From: Valencia hispanica
Lineage: Eukaryota; Chordata; Actinopteri; Cyprinodontiformes; Valenciidae
Direction of reading: 5' to 3'
Assembly: GCA_963556495.2 (NCBI GenBank)
Contig: OY747712.1
Span: 22,466,735-22,530,734 of the forward strand
DNA length: 64,000 nucleotides
Shown here piece after piece: positions 24,368 through 35,640 of the stretch (its first letter is position 1; each line of letters starts with the position of its first letter). Under the pieces are notes generated by a model. That model worked only from the letters and a program-made list of their open reading frames with translations, made no database searches and was not told the origin of the DNA. Position numbers and translations under genes: made by a program.

Positions 24368-25783
24368 AAATTCAGCAAAAAAAGAAACGTCCTCTGACTT
24401 TCAACTGTTTTTACTTTGAGTAAACTTAATGTGTGTAAATATTTGTATGAACACTAAAAGAGTCAACACCATAAGACATAATCTAAAAATGTTTCAGAGA
24501 CATGTGACTAACAGAAATAGAATAATGTGTCCTTGAATGAAGGGAGGCTCAAAATCAAAAGTACCAGTCAGTATCTGGTGTGGCCACCAGCTGCTTGAAG
24601 TACTGCAGTGCATCTCCTCCTCATGGACTGGACCAGATTTGTCAGTTCTTGCTGTGAGATGTTACCCCACTCTTCCACCAAGCCACTTGCAAGTTCCTGG
24701 ATATTTCTGGGGCCTAGCCCTCACCCTGCGATCCACCAGGTCCCAGACGTGCTCAATGGGATTGAGATTCGGGCTCTTCGCTGGCCATGGCAGAACACTG
24801 ACATTGCTGTCATGCAGAAACTCACGCACAGAACGAGAAGTATGGCTGGTGGCATTGTCCTGCTGGGAGGAGGATGTCTTCCCTGTACCGCAAGGCATTG
24901 AGATTGCCTGCAATGACAACAAGCTCAGTCCGATGGTGATGTGATATACCGCCCCAGACCATGACGGACCCCCCACCTCCAAATCGATCCCGCTCCAGGG
25001 TACAGGCCTCGGTGTAACGCTCATTCCTTCGACGATAAAGACAAATCCATCCATCACCCCCGGTGAGACAAAACCGTGACTCATCAGTGAAGAGCACTTT
25101 TTGCGACTCCTGTCAGGTCCAGTGAAGGTGGGTTTTTGCTGGTGATGCCTGGTAAGGACCTGCCTTACAACAGGCCTACAAGCCCTCAGTCCAGCTTTTC
25201 TCAGCCTATTGCGGACAGTCTGAGCACTGATGGAGGGATTGTGTGTTCCTGGTGTGACTCGGGCAGTTGTTGTGGCCATCCTGTACCTGTCACGCAGGTG
25301 AGATATTCGGATGTACCGATCCTGTGCAGGTGTTGTTACACGTGGTCTTCCACTGCGAGGATGATCAGCTGTCCTTCCTGTCTCCCTGTAGCACTGTCTT
25401 AGGCGTCTCACAGTGCGGACATGGCAATTTATTGCCCTAGCCACATCAGCAGTCCTCATGCCTCCCTGCAGCATGCCTAATGCACGTTCACGCAGATGAG
25501 CAGGGACCCTGGGCATCTTTCTTTGGGTGTTTTTCATAGTCGGTAGACAAGTCCTGCGTTTTTGAACTGTGACCTTAAATGCCTGCTTTCTTTAAGTTGT
25601 TAAGGTCTTAACGACCATTCCACAGGTGCATGTTAATTAGTTGATTATGGTTAATTGAACATGCATGGAAAACATTGTTTAAACCCTTTACAATGAAGAT
25701 CTGTAAAGTTATTTGGATTTTTACAATGTTATTGTTGAAATACACAGTCCTGAAAAAGGGACGTTTCTTTTTTTGCTGAGTTT
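24368..25783 (-). mobile_element. Tc1-like transposon, minus strand, frameshifted
   Basis: The left end carries TTCAGCAAAAAAAGAAACGT (24371-24390); the reverse complement of the right end carries CTCAGCAAAAAAAGAAACGT. Thus 19 of the 20 terminal bases match. The right end abuts TATATA, and TA-rich sequence lies at the left. It is inserted next to the minus-strand LINE reverse transcriptase. Confidence 0.9.
24568..25537 (-). pseudogene. Tc1-like transposase with frameshifts and small deletions
   Basis: The start ATG is at 25537-25535 and the likely original stop at 24568-24570. Residues 1-130 are in frame: paired helix-turn-helix with DHPRSGRPRVTT as the GRPR linker. Near 25100 reading shifts; the first catalytic Asp (LFTDESRF) and GGGGSVMVWGG lie in the frame of 25097-24822. 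Near 24880 it shifts back to give QQDNATSH, the second Asp, and [12 protein letters not shown], the Glu motif, in which the usual PDLNP is PNLNP. A third shift near 24700 removes the C-terminus. Sequence is missing before both the first and the second Asp motifs. Inactive. Confidence 0.88.
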
Positions 25784-26390
25784 ATATACATGTCAGTATA
25801 TCATGTTAAGCTAGTTAATTATACTAATGTTGCCTATTTTACATCCTTACTTGTCAGGTCATGCTAGGAATGAACCCAATCCTTTTTCATTTCTGTGCAG
25901 AACTTTGCTGCTTTCCTCATATTTGAAAGAAAGAAGTCGAAAAGACAGAGCATGGCCAGGGAGGGTCTGTACAGATGAAAAGAGAATATAAGTACCTGAG
26001 AAAAAAATATCAATGGCACAAATTGGACTTTGAGGCTATTTCCACAGCAATTCCACCGCTACTCAATAATTCTATTTAAAATTTTTGCTTTCCACATTTT
26101 CACATCTTTATTGCCACAATAGATATACAATACACAATATTTCAGAACTACTCTCATTCTCACTCCAAAATATATTTAGTATGTCTTTTAACAGGTAACC
26201 CAAGATTGATGTCAAATAAATAAATAAAATTTCAGTTTATGCGATTTGAATACAGGTTATTGCAGCAGAACAGGAAATAATTATTTTGTAGGGGAAAGAA
26301 ACAGAAAAAGCTGTGTGTGGGCGCATATGCAGCCTTTGTTTTATTATTTTGCACTCTTACATCAGTGTGCGCTCAACCTAACTCCCTCTT
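25784..26390. other. Unannotated AT-rich DNA
   Basis: No coding or repeat features recognised. Confidence 0.4.
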
Positions 26391-26391
26391 G

Positions 26392-26640
26392 GCGTTTTGT
26401 GTTAATTTGGTGTTGGTGGCCTGGGATGGTATCAAATTCCCGACCTGAATTATTGTCCCAGTCTGTTCCTGGTTGCTGGTGCGAACCTCCTCTCTGTTCG
26501 TTTCTTTCTTTGTGTCCTTGGGCAAGACACTTCCTCTGTTTTGTCTGCTGGTGGTGATCAAAGGGCCCGGTGGCACCTGTGCATGGCAGCCTGCCCCAGG
26601 GGATAGATGTATGGTTACAAGGCCATCCATCCTTAATCTT
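26392..26640 (+). mobile_element. tRNA-derived SINE (family B), degenerate copy
   Basis: The body matches two better copies at 32606 and 33569: CTTGGGCAAGACACTTC, CTGGTGGTGATCAAAGGGCC and CGGTGGC.CC.GTG. The promoter B-box region is decayed to GGTGCGAACCTCC. The 3' part is lost after ~26640. Confidence 0.7.
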
Positions 26641-27648
26641 TTGCTTATCTGAGATACATAGTCCCTTCAGTGTGCTCTGCGTTTCTCCTAGAATCTGATC
26701 CCAGTCGAACATTCCCAGAAAACCACCAAATGGAAACAGTCCTTTCAAACTGAAGGAGCAGTGGCTCTACTATATCCAGATGACAGAGCCCCTAACTCTA
26801 ATTCTAAGGCTGACCCCAGCCACCTTATGGAGTAAGCAAATTTCAGTCACTTGTATCCATCTATCCATTTCCTTCTCCATCGACTTTGTGTGGCCTGCAA
26901 ATAAGGCATTCCATAGGAAAAGGAATCAAATGACAGTTAAACCATTTTGGACTCAAAAAATCATTTTTCTTCATGTCTACAAGCCACATTAGCCTCATTG
27001 CATGATTGTTTTAGTTTTATAGGTCCAATGTGCGCTATTATTAATTTTTTTTCCAGGTGTCATTTGAAGTGATTTCATATAAAGTCATTTTCAGCGAAAC
27101 TGTTATGGTTTTTATATGCGCACACCTGCAGTTGATATGTTCTCCTGCAGGTCTGTGGGGAGGTAATAACCACCATCGATTTAATGAATTCTTAGGACAC
27201 ATCCTGCATTTTTATGGTCCACTGAAAAGGTTCTGAGAGCCTGTTACCCTTCTGACGCAGTAAATGATCATATAACAATGTCACCATGACAATTTGTGTT
27301 ATTTCCTTCATATGTCAGTTTGCCTGGTTAAAACAAAGAGTGATTTTTTTTCTTTTGAAAATTTTTTTAAGTAACTGTGATCATCAGATTTTATGCTTTG
27401 AGTAGATTTTCCCACTTGGATCCAACCCAGCTTCTTTTTCTCTCTCTCGATGATTCAGGGATTCACTCTACCATTCGTTTTTATCAAACATGGAAGACTG
27501 CCCTTTCTCCATCGAACACTTCGAATGATGAAGTACCGTTTCACCTATCAAACTGTAGCTACATCTGGGATAACTTCTCCACAGTTACCAAGGTACGACT
27601 TGCAAATTACACTTGGAACTTGGGTCCTTTGGTGATTTAGGCTTTTTT
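26641..27648. other. Unannotated DNA
   Basis: An 87-codon open frame at 27377-27640 has no recognised motif. It lies just before a LINE 3' tail and could be remnant element sequence. Confidence 0.35.
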
Positions 27649-27649
27649 A

Positions 27650-27730
27650 CATTATGCCCTAATCATGTAAAGCACCTTCAGTTACCTTGTTGTTGAAAGT
27701 GTGCTATACAAATAAAATTGCATTCCCTTT
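27650..27730 (+). repeat. LINE 3' tail (L2-like)
   Basis: TGTAAAGCACCTTCAGTTAC is followed by CTTGTTGTTGAAAGTGTGCT and ATACAAATAAAATTGCATT, the usual terminus of a fish L2-like LINE. Confidence 0.6.
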
Positions 27731-30700
27731 TAGTGTTGCTGCTTATGCAAAGCTGACAGTAGAGTTTGAAACAAGGTGGATTTTTTTTTTAGACCCATCT
27801 GAAAGTAAGTGCAAGTATTTCCTCTTCATGAATCAAGATGGACACGGTCTGTCTGGGGGCTTTCAGTGGAAACAGACTATTTTTTAAAGTGAGGTGTTTG
27901 AAATATACCTTTATTTGTACAACAATGGATAAGACCTCACATTATTCTCGCATCATGTGGAGCACATTTTCTAAAACAGGCCCTCTCAACCTCAGGTAAC
28001 TGTAAGTTTTACTCTCCTTTAACTCCTATTAAATTCTCAGTCAACTTATACATCACAAAAAACTCAAAGAAAAAAATCAGAAAAGCACCTTGGATGGCTG
28101 AGCTGAAATGACATCATCACTAATACACCAAGCCACCTGGTTATGGATGACTATCAACATAACTACCACTGTGCAAACATTCTTACTTGGTGTGTGTCTG
28201 CTTTGACATATCTACATTCATCACACTGAAGGAAAGAAACAACAGTTTTTAAAATATTTGTCTTGTAATGAGATTCTCTGCAGGGACCCAATGGGGTGGA
28301 GGGGTGGGGGGGTTACAGAACATACTTACAGACGAGTCATGACATGACTCACCCCACCAAGCAGCGTCAACAAAAATGTGCCTGATGTTAATGACACCAT
28401 GTCTCGAACATTAAAAGTGCAGACATCCGTGAGAATATATCAGGCACTGATTAAGCATTTCCTCTGAGATATGGAAATTATCAAAGTGTGTTTTAAGATA
28501 TACCAGCAGTTATTGAAAGATTTTGCAGTGCTAAAAATAAACCTGGTCACTTTTTGTAGCTTTAAAAGCTATAACTATTGAAAGTATGAAATATAACTAT
28601 AATCAGTCTTTCTAGTAGATGGGTAATTTCACGGTTCTTTTAACAACAAAAGAGCATTTTTAGCCAGGCCTTTCGTAAAGCAGGAAAGAAACACCAAACA
28701 TAGAAGACGGAATAGCATCAGGCTCATAGTGTCTGACGGACTGTTTTGACAGGAATATGTCAAATATGTGTACAGTCGTTTATTAGCAACACAGAAAAAA
28801 AAATACATAGTTGACCAGCATTTAAATAAAAGACAACTGGACCTCTCCTGCTTCTTGAAGGCCCCCCAGATGGCTTCTTCAGTTCTCAACAGGCTCATAA
28901 GTAGTCAGAACAATCACACTACTAGAGCCATTAAAGTTACTAATGGGGCAATTAGGATATATGAGTTCCTCAGTTCAGTTGCTGAATAAAGGAACAAATA
29001 AAATCTTGGATTTGAGGTAAGAGCAACACAAAGCTGAGAATAGAGGACACAACACAGCTCATCTCATGGACAGGACAGAGACACAGGGAGTAAACAACCA
29101 GACTACTGAGGCAACTGCAACGTTTTTTGTGAGCATAAAGTTTATCAAGAAAGAAAATGCTTTCTTTCACCATGGTTTGTACTCTAACGTATTTACTATC
29201 AGTACAAAACAGCTGCTGATATCCATAGTCTGTAAAATCATTACCCATTCGTCAAACAATCCCCCATTATGTTATGCCACAGTAATTAGCAATCTGCACA
29301 TTTTTTTCTCTATGTCTCCATGTCTCCATGTCTCCATGTCTGACTACATGTGATGTCAGTTGTCCTCCCGTTCATCCACCATATATATTGCTTTAGCTTC
29401 AAGTGACTTTTCAGGGTGAAAAGTTGGGTGATAACTAATTGTAGACAGACTTGCAGAATTTGACTGATGTGACAGACAAACTTCCTTGAATATTATTTTG
29501 ACAGCTACTTCACTGTAGTGTAGTTAAATTGAACCAATGCAGAAATTTTATCTATTTAAATATTGCCTAAAAACTACTTTTTTGTCACAGTTTTTATTAC
29601 AAACATCCATTCATCATTGTGATGAATTACAGAGGGCTTTTCAAATCCCACCATATGAACCTGGTTTGTTAGGTCTCCCAGCTGTAGGTCGTCTTAGACA
29701 ACATTTCCCCAGACTTCCTTGTCCATCTGTACATAAATAAAAATTAAAGACTTTGGTGTATCAAATTTAGTTTTGGGTGGACATTATGTTATTCACTGTT
29801 GCCTAATTTTGGAGTTACAGACGTGACTTTCTTTTAAGTGTTTTTTACATATTTCTGTTTTTACAAACTGTAGTCATGTAAAAGAATATAACATAAACTA
29901 CAGGTCTGAAAACAATAGAAAAGGAAAAGTTGTGGAAATCATGATAAATGGTCTTTTAGGGAATTACAAAATTGTCCTCGCTAAATCACAATTCTACATT
30001 TATCTATTTTTCTAGGCAACTGGCAATGTCAGACACCATACATGATGGTCTGGTTGATGAAAAAAATGTCTGTTAATGGCAGAACATTTATTCCACTGTG
30101 GAGGACCCGCAGGAGGATGTGCTGGAACAATTCAGCCAGAGCGCCTGGTTGAGATTCCACAGAGCTGTTTGTGGATAATTGGTCGAGCAGCAGAGGAATG
30201 ACCTTAAGTTTAGATTCAGGCAGTTAAGAGACCTTGGAGACTGCCTTGATCCCCAGGCTGCCCCTCACATGGTTCTGCAAGAGTTTGTCACTGGAGAAGA
30301 CCACATAAAGCACCAGCACAACAGAAGGTTGCATGTTACACAAGTGTAAAATTAACTTTATTTTTATTTTTATGGCTTTGCTGGTAAATTTATGCAAACA
30401 TTAACACAGTGATTATATGAGGCCCTCAGAGATAAACATCACACTGTTTCATACCCTACTATTCCCACCCAACAAGGAGCTCAGTGGCAGGGCCAGTCAT
30501 TCTCCCTAAAACCCTAAACATATAACTCTAGAGTAATTCTAAGAGCAGGAAGTCCCTCATTGATCAGCAGTGGAACAAATTCCAGATCCGGCCAGCTGGG
30601 GAAGCGACATTCTCGGGGCTGCAGTGAGGTAATACATCTGCAGGAGGTTCTAATTATGCCAGAACAGCTTGGTGTCTGGCTGCTTGAACAGCCAACACAA

Positions 30701-31055
30701 GCATCCATTCTCTTTGTGCATTTGACATACCGGCCAAAGGGATGCTGTCCCTCTGCGTGGCTTATACCAGAAGGCTAATATGAAAACTTGTTGCTGTCTT
30801 GGTATTCTGAAAACTAAAACAGGTATCTCACAATCTTCGCTTTTTCAGCTTTACAAAACTCACATTAAAACCCCAAACTTCAGTGTTCACAATTGTGATA
30901 TGGGAATTAATGGATACATGGATTTCAAGCTTTTCTTTTTCACTACATTCATAAGAGTCACTTAATTAGTAAACAGTCTCCACTTGTGTGTAATTTAATA
31001 TCGCTATACATGCAACTATTCTGTAAAGGTCTTAGATGATTGTTTGAGAAAAATC
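27731..31055. other. Unannotated AT-rich DNA
   Basis: 3.3 kb without a supported gene. It contains a short octanucleotide repeat (29312-29343) and a G-run near 28301-28315. Open frames here are under 100 codons and unremarkable. Confidence 0.4.
29312..29343. repeat. (TGTCTCCA)n microsatellite, about 4 units
   Basis: Tandem TGTCTCCA units, the last imperfect. Confidence 0.8.
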
Positions 31056-31072
31056 TGTGAACAAACAGCATC

Positions 31073-31152
31073 ATGAAGAACAAAGGACAAAGAAGACAGG
31101 TCAGGGGTGGAGTTGTGGAGAGGTTTAAAGCACAGTTTGGTTATAAAATACA
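31073..31152 (+). pseudogene. Transposase N-terminus (family K)
   Basis: MKNKGQRRQVRGGVVERFKA, then QFGYKIQKQ, resembles the first helix of the Tc1-like helix-turn-helix region. Reading then runs into SINE sequence. The rest of the DNA-binding domain is missing. Confidence 0.65.
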
Positions 31153-31515
31153 AAAACAGCTATCCATTATCTATACCCGTCTATGCTATGCAGGGGTGCG
31201 GGGGGGCTGGTGCCTATCTCCAGCAATCATCGGGCAAGAGCTGGGGTACACCCTGGACAGGTTGCCAGTCCATCGCTGGCCAACACAGAGAAAAAACAGG
31301 ACAAACAACCATGCATGCACACACTCACACCTAACGGCAATGTAGAGAGACCAATTAACCTAACAGTCATGTTTTTGGACTGTAGGAGGAAGCCAGAGTA
31401 CCCAGAGAGAACCCCCACATGCACAGGAAGGACATGCAAACCATGCAGAAAGACCCCAGGCTGGAACTCAAATCTGGGCCTTCTTCCTGCAAGGCAACAG
31501 TGCTATCTGTGCAAA
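31153..31515 (-). mobile_element. SINE family A, nearly full length, minus strand
   Basis: About 360 bp. On the minus strand it has a tRNA-like head (ATAGCACTGTTGCCTTGCAG as the A-box region; GATTTGAGTTCC as a decayed B box, GGTTCGANTCC), a body with GACTGTTAGGTTAATTGGTC and TGGAGATAGGCACCAGCCCC, and a tail ...GGTATAGATAATGGATA. Other copies here: 4330-4545, 12184-12330, 63305-63495. The tail resembles the end of the RTE-like LINE at 21945-21966. Confidence 0.85.
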
Positions 31516-31552
31516 CTAAAAATCTACAGCTACAATAAAATTATTTAGATCA

Positions 31553-31790
31553 AACCATATTTATGTGTTACAATGGTCCGGTCAAAGTCCACACCTAAAC
31601 CTAAATGAAAATCTGTGGCGAGGTTGAAAGTGTATGTTTACAGAAGTGCTCCATTAAGTCTGAGCTATTTTACAAAGAATGGGTAGTCTGGTCATGGGCA
31701 AAGATGGTAGAGACACACCACAGAAAACTAGCAGCTGTAAGTAACTCAGGGTTAAATACAATTGCACAGGTTTTACAAACAATGTATCAA
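31553..31790 (+). pseudogene. Transposase C-terminus (family K)
   Basis: Degenerate but collinear with the Tc1-like C-terminal region: MKICGEVES after the expected catalytic Glu zone, SELFYKEW, then MVETHHRKLAAVSNSG. Frames are interrupted. It is the continuation of 31073-31152 across the SINE. Confidence 0.65.
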
Positions 31791-31900
31791 TTTCCTTCTA
31801 CATCAGAGTTTTCAACTACATAATGTTGGCCGATCACATTAAATTCCAATAAAATCCATCTTAGTTTGTGGTTGTAAAAGGCTCTGTATAGGATTTTATG

Positions 31901-32605
31901 CTTCTCTCTGACCGTCTTAGTTGTACTCACAGTGACATTGTATTTTCTTGTGAACAATATTATCTATCAGACTTCAGCCTCTTCCAGACTATTTAATCTC
32001 TGACTATGCTTAACACAAGGTGGTGCTACTGTATCTTGGCCGGGTGTTTTTGTTAACAAGGTAAGGGCCATGTGTTTAAGGCAGCATGTTTTTTGATTTT
32101 AGCTTCTTCACATCCTCCATGTGAGGACTGAGCAAAAGTGTCATGTAAGGGAAAAAAGAGCAACTATTACATTATAGAGCTGTATGATTTTGTTCATTTT
32201 GTTCTCATAATTAAATAGGCATTTCCTTTCATGTGACAAAATGATAGGCTTATCAACAGCATCCCAGGCTTAAAATAAAAGGGCAACGAGGATAAAACAG
32301 CATGTTGCAACCAAACCCTTTATTTGCGTAAACTGTAAACTCCAAGTTAACAGAGATCAACACAAAAACATTGGTTGCTATAGTAGCATGCCTCTTTAAG
32401 CGAGCATACCTGATATTTAAGTTTGTATTGGTTTACTCTGTGTTGTATTGCATGGCAATGAGACACAGCTATAAAGCTAACTATTTGAAGCTGAGTAGAT
32501 ATTGTGTAGATCGCTGAACAAGTGGGATTTAAACACTGAAACTCCTGAGATGTCCTGTGGTATTTGAAAACAGTGAACTCTGTGTTTACTACGACTGGGC
32601 GACTG
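31901..32605. other. Unannotated AT-rich DNA
   Basis: No feature recognised. Confidence 0.4.
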
Positions 32606-32905
32606 GGATGACTGTGGCTCAGGAGTTAGGAGTTTGTCCTTTTCGTCCAACCGGAGGGTTGCCGGTTCAAGTCCCAGCTCTGTCTGTCTCAGTCGTTGAG
32701 TCCTTGGGCAAGACTCTTCTGCCTACTGGTGGTGGTCAGAGGGCCCGGTGGCGCCAGTGTTAGGCAGCCTTGCTTATGTCAGTGTGCCCAAGGGCAGCTT
32801 GTCATCACCAGTATCCGAATGGGTGAATGACTGAATGTAGTGTGAAGTGTTGTGGGGTCCTCAAGGACTAAATAAAACGTGCTATACAAGTACAGGCCAT
32901 TTACT
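32606..32905 (+). mobile_element. tRNA-derived SINE (family B)
   Basis: About 300 bp. Head with A-box-like TGTGGCTCAGGAGTTAGGAG (32613-32632) and B-box GCCGGTTCAAGTCCC (around 32660-32674). Body CTTGGGCAAGACTCTTC...GGTGGTGGTCAGAGGGCCCG. 3' end TGTGGGGTCCTCAAGGACTA then GTGCTATACAAGTACAGGCC. Likely mobilised in trans by a LINE. Confidence 0.85.
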
Positions 32906-32959
32906 ACAGGATGTCATTTTTGCTGGTCATAAGGAAATGGTTTTTACAAAGACATTTCT

Positions 32960-33310
32960 AAAATTAAGACTGTGTATAACCAACTTTAGCTGCAATTATA
33001 GCTACAGGTCTTTTGTGGTATGTCTTTATCATCCAGAAACGTTTTTGAACATATTTGTTTAAATCTTGTTACAGATGCTCAAATGGATTTTAGTCGTTAG
33101 TCAAATTTAGTCAAATTTGAATGGATTATGTATGGCAATACTTCTTTGATTAAAATCGTAATTCGTCACTTTAGAGGTGGTGCCCATGTTTTTGTAGACT
33201 TGCAGTTGTACCTTGTGATTTCTGTTTTCTAGATGATGAATTGAACCCTGCTCTGTGAAATGTTCAACGTTCATTGCTCAATGTTTTTTAACCCAACCTG
33301 CTTCAAAAAC
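32960..33310 (-). mobile_element. Family K Tc1-like relic, minus strand
   Basis: AGCTGCAATTATAGCTACAG, GTCTTTTGTGGTATGTCTTT and CTCAAATGGATTTTAGTCG match, in reverse complement, the transposase C-terminal stretch seen at 10590-10380 and 31750-31590. 33225-33310 resembles the N-terminal coding part. Heavily decayed. Confidence 0.55.
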
Positions 33311-33568
33311 ATAGTTCTTGGTTTACCCTGCCCAACCCTGGTTCTCAAGATCTGCCATCCCACAACTTATAGATGCATCCCTTCTCATCAGAGCTGAATA
33401 AATGAAGAACTCGTTACCAGACTTCTGCAGAGCTGACAGACTGCTGAAGAGGGAATGGAGCCATTTGATTGAGGTGCACAGGAACAGGGATACATCTAAA
33501 CTTTGCAGGATGGTAGATCTCACGGACCAGGGTTGGCCATTCCTGATGCACAGTACAGAACACCATTT

Positions 33569-33828
33569 GGGGCAGCTGTAGTTCAGTGGTAGAGTTGTCA
33601 GCCTGAGACCCAGAAATCGTGGGTTCGATTCCTGCTTCCGACTGCTACATGTCGTGTCCTTGGGCAAGACACTTCACCTACTGGTGTTGGCCAGAGGGGC
33701 CGATGGCGTAGTATGGCAGCCTTGCTTCTGTCAGTCTGTCTACAATCGTGTGTGAGAGTGAATGAATAATAGAGTTGTAAAGTGTTTTTAGGGTCTCGAA
33801 AACCGCTATATAAATGCAAGCCATTATT
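33569..33828 (+). mobile_element. tRNA-derived SINE (family B), good promoter boxes
   Basis: The head has TGTAGTTCAGTGGTAGAG (A box) and GTGGGTTCGATTCCTG (B box, a match to GGTTCGANTCC). The body has CCTTGGGCAAGACACTTCAC and GGCCAGAGGGGCCGATGGCG. The 3' end is CCGCTATATAAATGCAAGCC. The pol III boxes are the best preserved of the three copies. Confidence 0.87.
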
Positions 33829-33889
33829 ATGTTTGCTCACTGACAAATATCTTGAGCCTTCCCAGAAATTCATTTCAACTTAGAGATAC

Positions 33890-34056
33890 TTACATACATT
33901 TGAACTGTATTTGTAAAGAAAAAAAAATTGAAAACCATGTAGTGTGTCAATAAGGTACTCAGTTGTGTTAGTCTATCATGTAACAGCCCAAATTAACACA
34001 GTGAATCTTTGGTTGTATCATCTCCAAAAGGGGGAAATAACCTTTGCAAGGAACTG
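33890..34056 (+). mobile_element. Right-end fragment of family K
   Basis: TGTGTTAGTCTATCATGTAA, then TTTGGTTGTATCATC and AACCTTTGCAAGGAACTG, follow the right inverted end of the Tc1-like family seen at 38630-38730 and 10720-10815. Confidence 0.55.
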
Positions 34057-34398
34057 TATAAAACAACAATCCTTTCAAATATTTTCATTGACATACAGAA
34101 ACAAATATGTGTTAATGTTTTATACATAAATCCATCTCTGAATCAATGTATTCATTTTCTATACCGGCTTAATAATAGCAGGACTGCAACATATGCATAT
34201 ACCTCATTTTAGAATCTAATACATGAAAAATTATACAGTAAACAAATTGCCCTTGAGGGACAATAATGTATTTCAATGTTTTAAATTCAACATTTTGTGA
34301 TGTTGTATATACATTTAAACCACCTTGCATTAATAACGACAACATGGAAGCTGTATAGCAGAATGCAATTTAAGTTCAAACACACATACTATATATAT

Positions 34399-34745
34399 AG
34401 TACTGTGTAAAAGTTTTAGGCAGGTGTGAAAATAATGCTGTAAACAATGAATGCTTTCAGAAATATAAATAATGATTGTTTATTTTTATAATTTTACAAA
34501 ATGCAAAGTGAGCAAACAAAACAAAATCTAAATCAAATCAATATTTGATGTTACTACTTTTGACCTACAGTCAAAGTCAAGAACTATCTTCAGCCCAAAG
34601 AAGAACAATAATTCTGGAAGTAATGGTATGGCCCCCACAGAGCCCTGATCTCAACATCATTGAGTGTGTCTGGGATTACATGTAGAGACAGAAGGAAGCC
34701 TACATCCACAGAAGATCCGCCTAAAACTTTTGCACAGTACTGTGC
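34399..34745 (+). mobile_element. Internally deleted Tc1-like element
   Basis: Ends TAGTACTGTGTAAAAGTTTT (left) and, reverse-complemented, CAGTACTGTGCAAAAGTTTT (right) are inverted repeats of about 25 bp. Only a coding scrap remains: at about 34625-34680 the plus strand reads VWPPQSPDLNIIECVWDYM then TAG, the third catalytic motif (Glu) of a Tc1 transposase. It is non-autonomous. Confidence 0.82.
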
Positions 34746-34799
34746 ATGTGTGACAGGAGAACGTATGTGTCCTTGTGTGTGTATCCATACATTCACAGT

Positions 34800-35640
34800 T
34801 ATAAATCATAAGCCTGTGAGAATTAGAACGTTTTGAGTTTGTTTTTGAAGGTAGACGGCTGTAATTGACCTTAGGTCAGCAAGCAGCTTGTTCCAGAGAC
34901 TGGAACCACAGTCTTGTAAAGTTGCACACCCATCACACTTGCAATTGCCTCTAGGAACAGCCAAAAGACATTTGATAACCTGAGACCTGATTGGCCCATA
35001 GACAGTGAGCAGTTTGTAAATGTAGTGAGGAGACAAGCCAGACATTCCTTTGTTGTATATTAGGATTTTAAATGATATTCTAATGTGCATTGGGTGGTGA
35101 AAATGTACCTTTACACTTACAAAAGCAATATGTTTACATTTCTGCTAAAAACGTTGGTGTCCTAACTGCATTAGTAAATGTTTAAAAGAGAACTAAAGGA
35201 GTCATCCTAGATACAAATGCATCAACTGCTTCCTCTGAATTAGACTGAAATAGGATTTTACTTTTACTTTTGATGAAGTGATGAAATAGGAAAACTGGTA
35301 TAACTGCTAAAAGTTTTCCCAATGGTTTGACTTGTTGATTATGCTTTAGAGATGGCATTGACATGTAAGTGATTCTCTTTCTTTCGGAGTCAGCAAAATG
35401 AATTAGAGCTTTATCTCCAAGTGCCTTTCAGAGTTTCTGAGCATTTGGCAATTTATTCCACTGATACAGCTGACCAATTTTGTCCAAAAGCCCGAATGTC
35501 ATAGTAAAGAGAAATGTGTGCTTATGAAATGTGGGATATTTTCTAATTTTGATGATGGTGGAGACATATAAAAGCTAAAGAGAAGTGGACTAAGTACTCC
35601 ACCCTGTGGAATCCCAGAGAGACTTTTGCTTTCTCCTGTC
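34800..35640 (-). pseudogene. LINE reverse transcriptase relic, minus strand
   Basis: At about 35620-35560 the minus strand reads GIPQGGVLSPLLFSFYMSP, a clear polymerase motif. At 35090-34806 it reads HIRISFKILIYNKG..GLSPHYIYKLLT then CLLAVPRG, SSLWNKLLADLRSI, the C-terminal thumb of L2/Rex-like reverse transcriptases. The catalytic Tyr-Ala-Asp-Asp segment between them is not legible. Old, with many stops. Confidence 0.72.

Larger units (their letters stand above)
31056..31900 (+). mobile_element. Tc1-like family K element, split by a SINE
   Basis: Left part: transposase N-terminus at 31073-31152. Right part: transposase C-terminus (31553-31790) and right inverted end (about 31830-31885, TTAGTTTGTGGTTGTAAAAG). 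A minus-strand SINE fills 31153-31515. The central catalytic region is absent, so an internal deletion accompanied or preceded the SINE. Confidence 0.75.

Noticed and set aside
26846..26875. RTE-like tail on the minus strand (ATCCATCTATCCATTTCC)
   Set aside because: Only the microsatellite-like part matches; the adjoining bases do not resemble the LINE end.
33569..33650. A functional tRNA gene at the SINE head
   Set aside because: A and B boxes are present, but the sequence continues into a SINE body shared by two other copies and lacks a clean cloverleaf.
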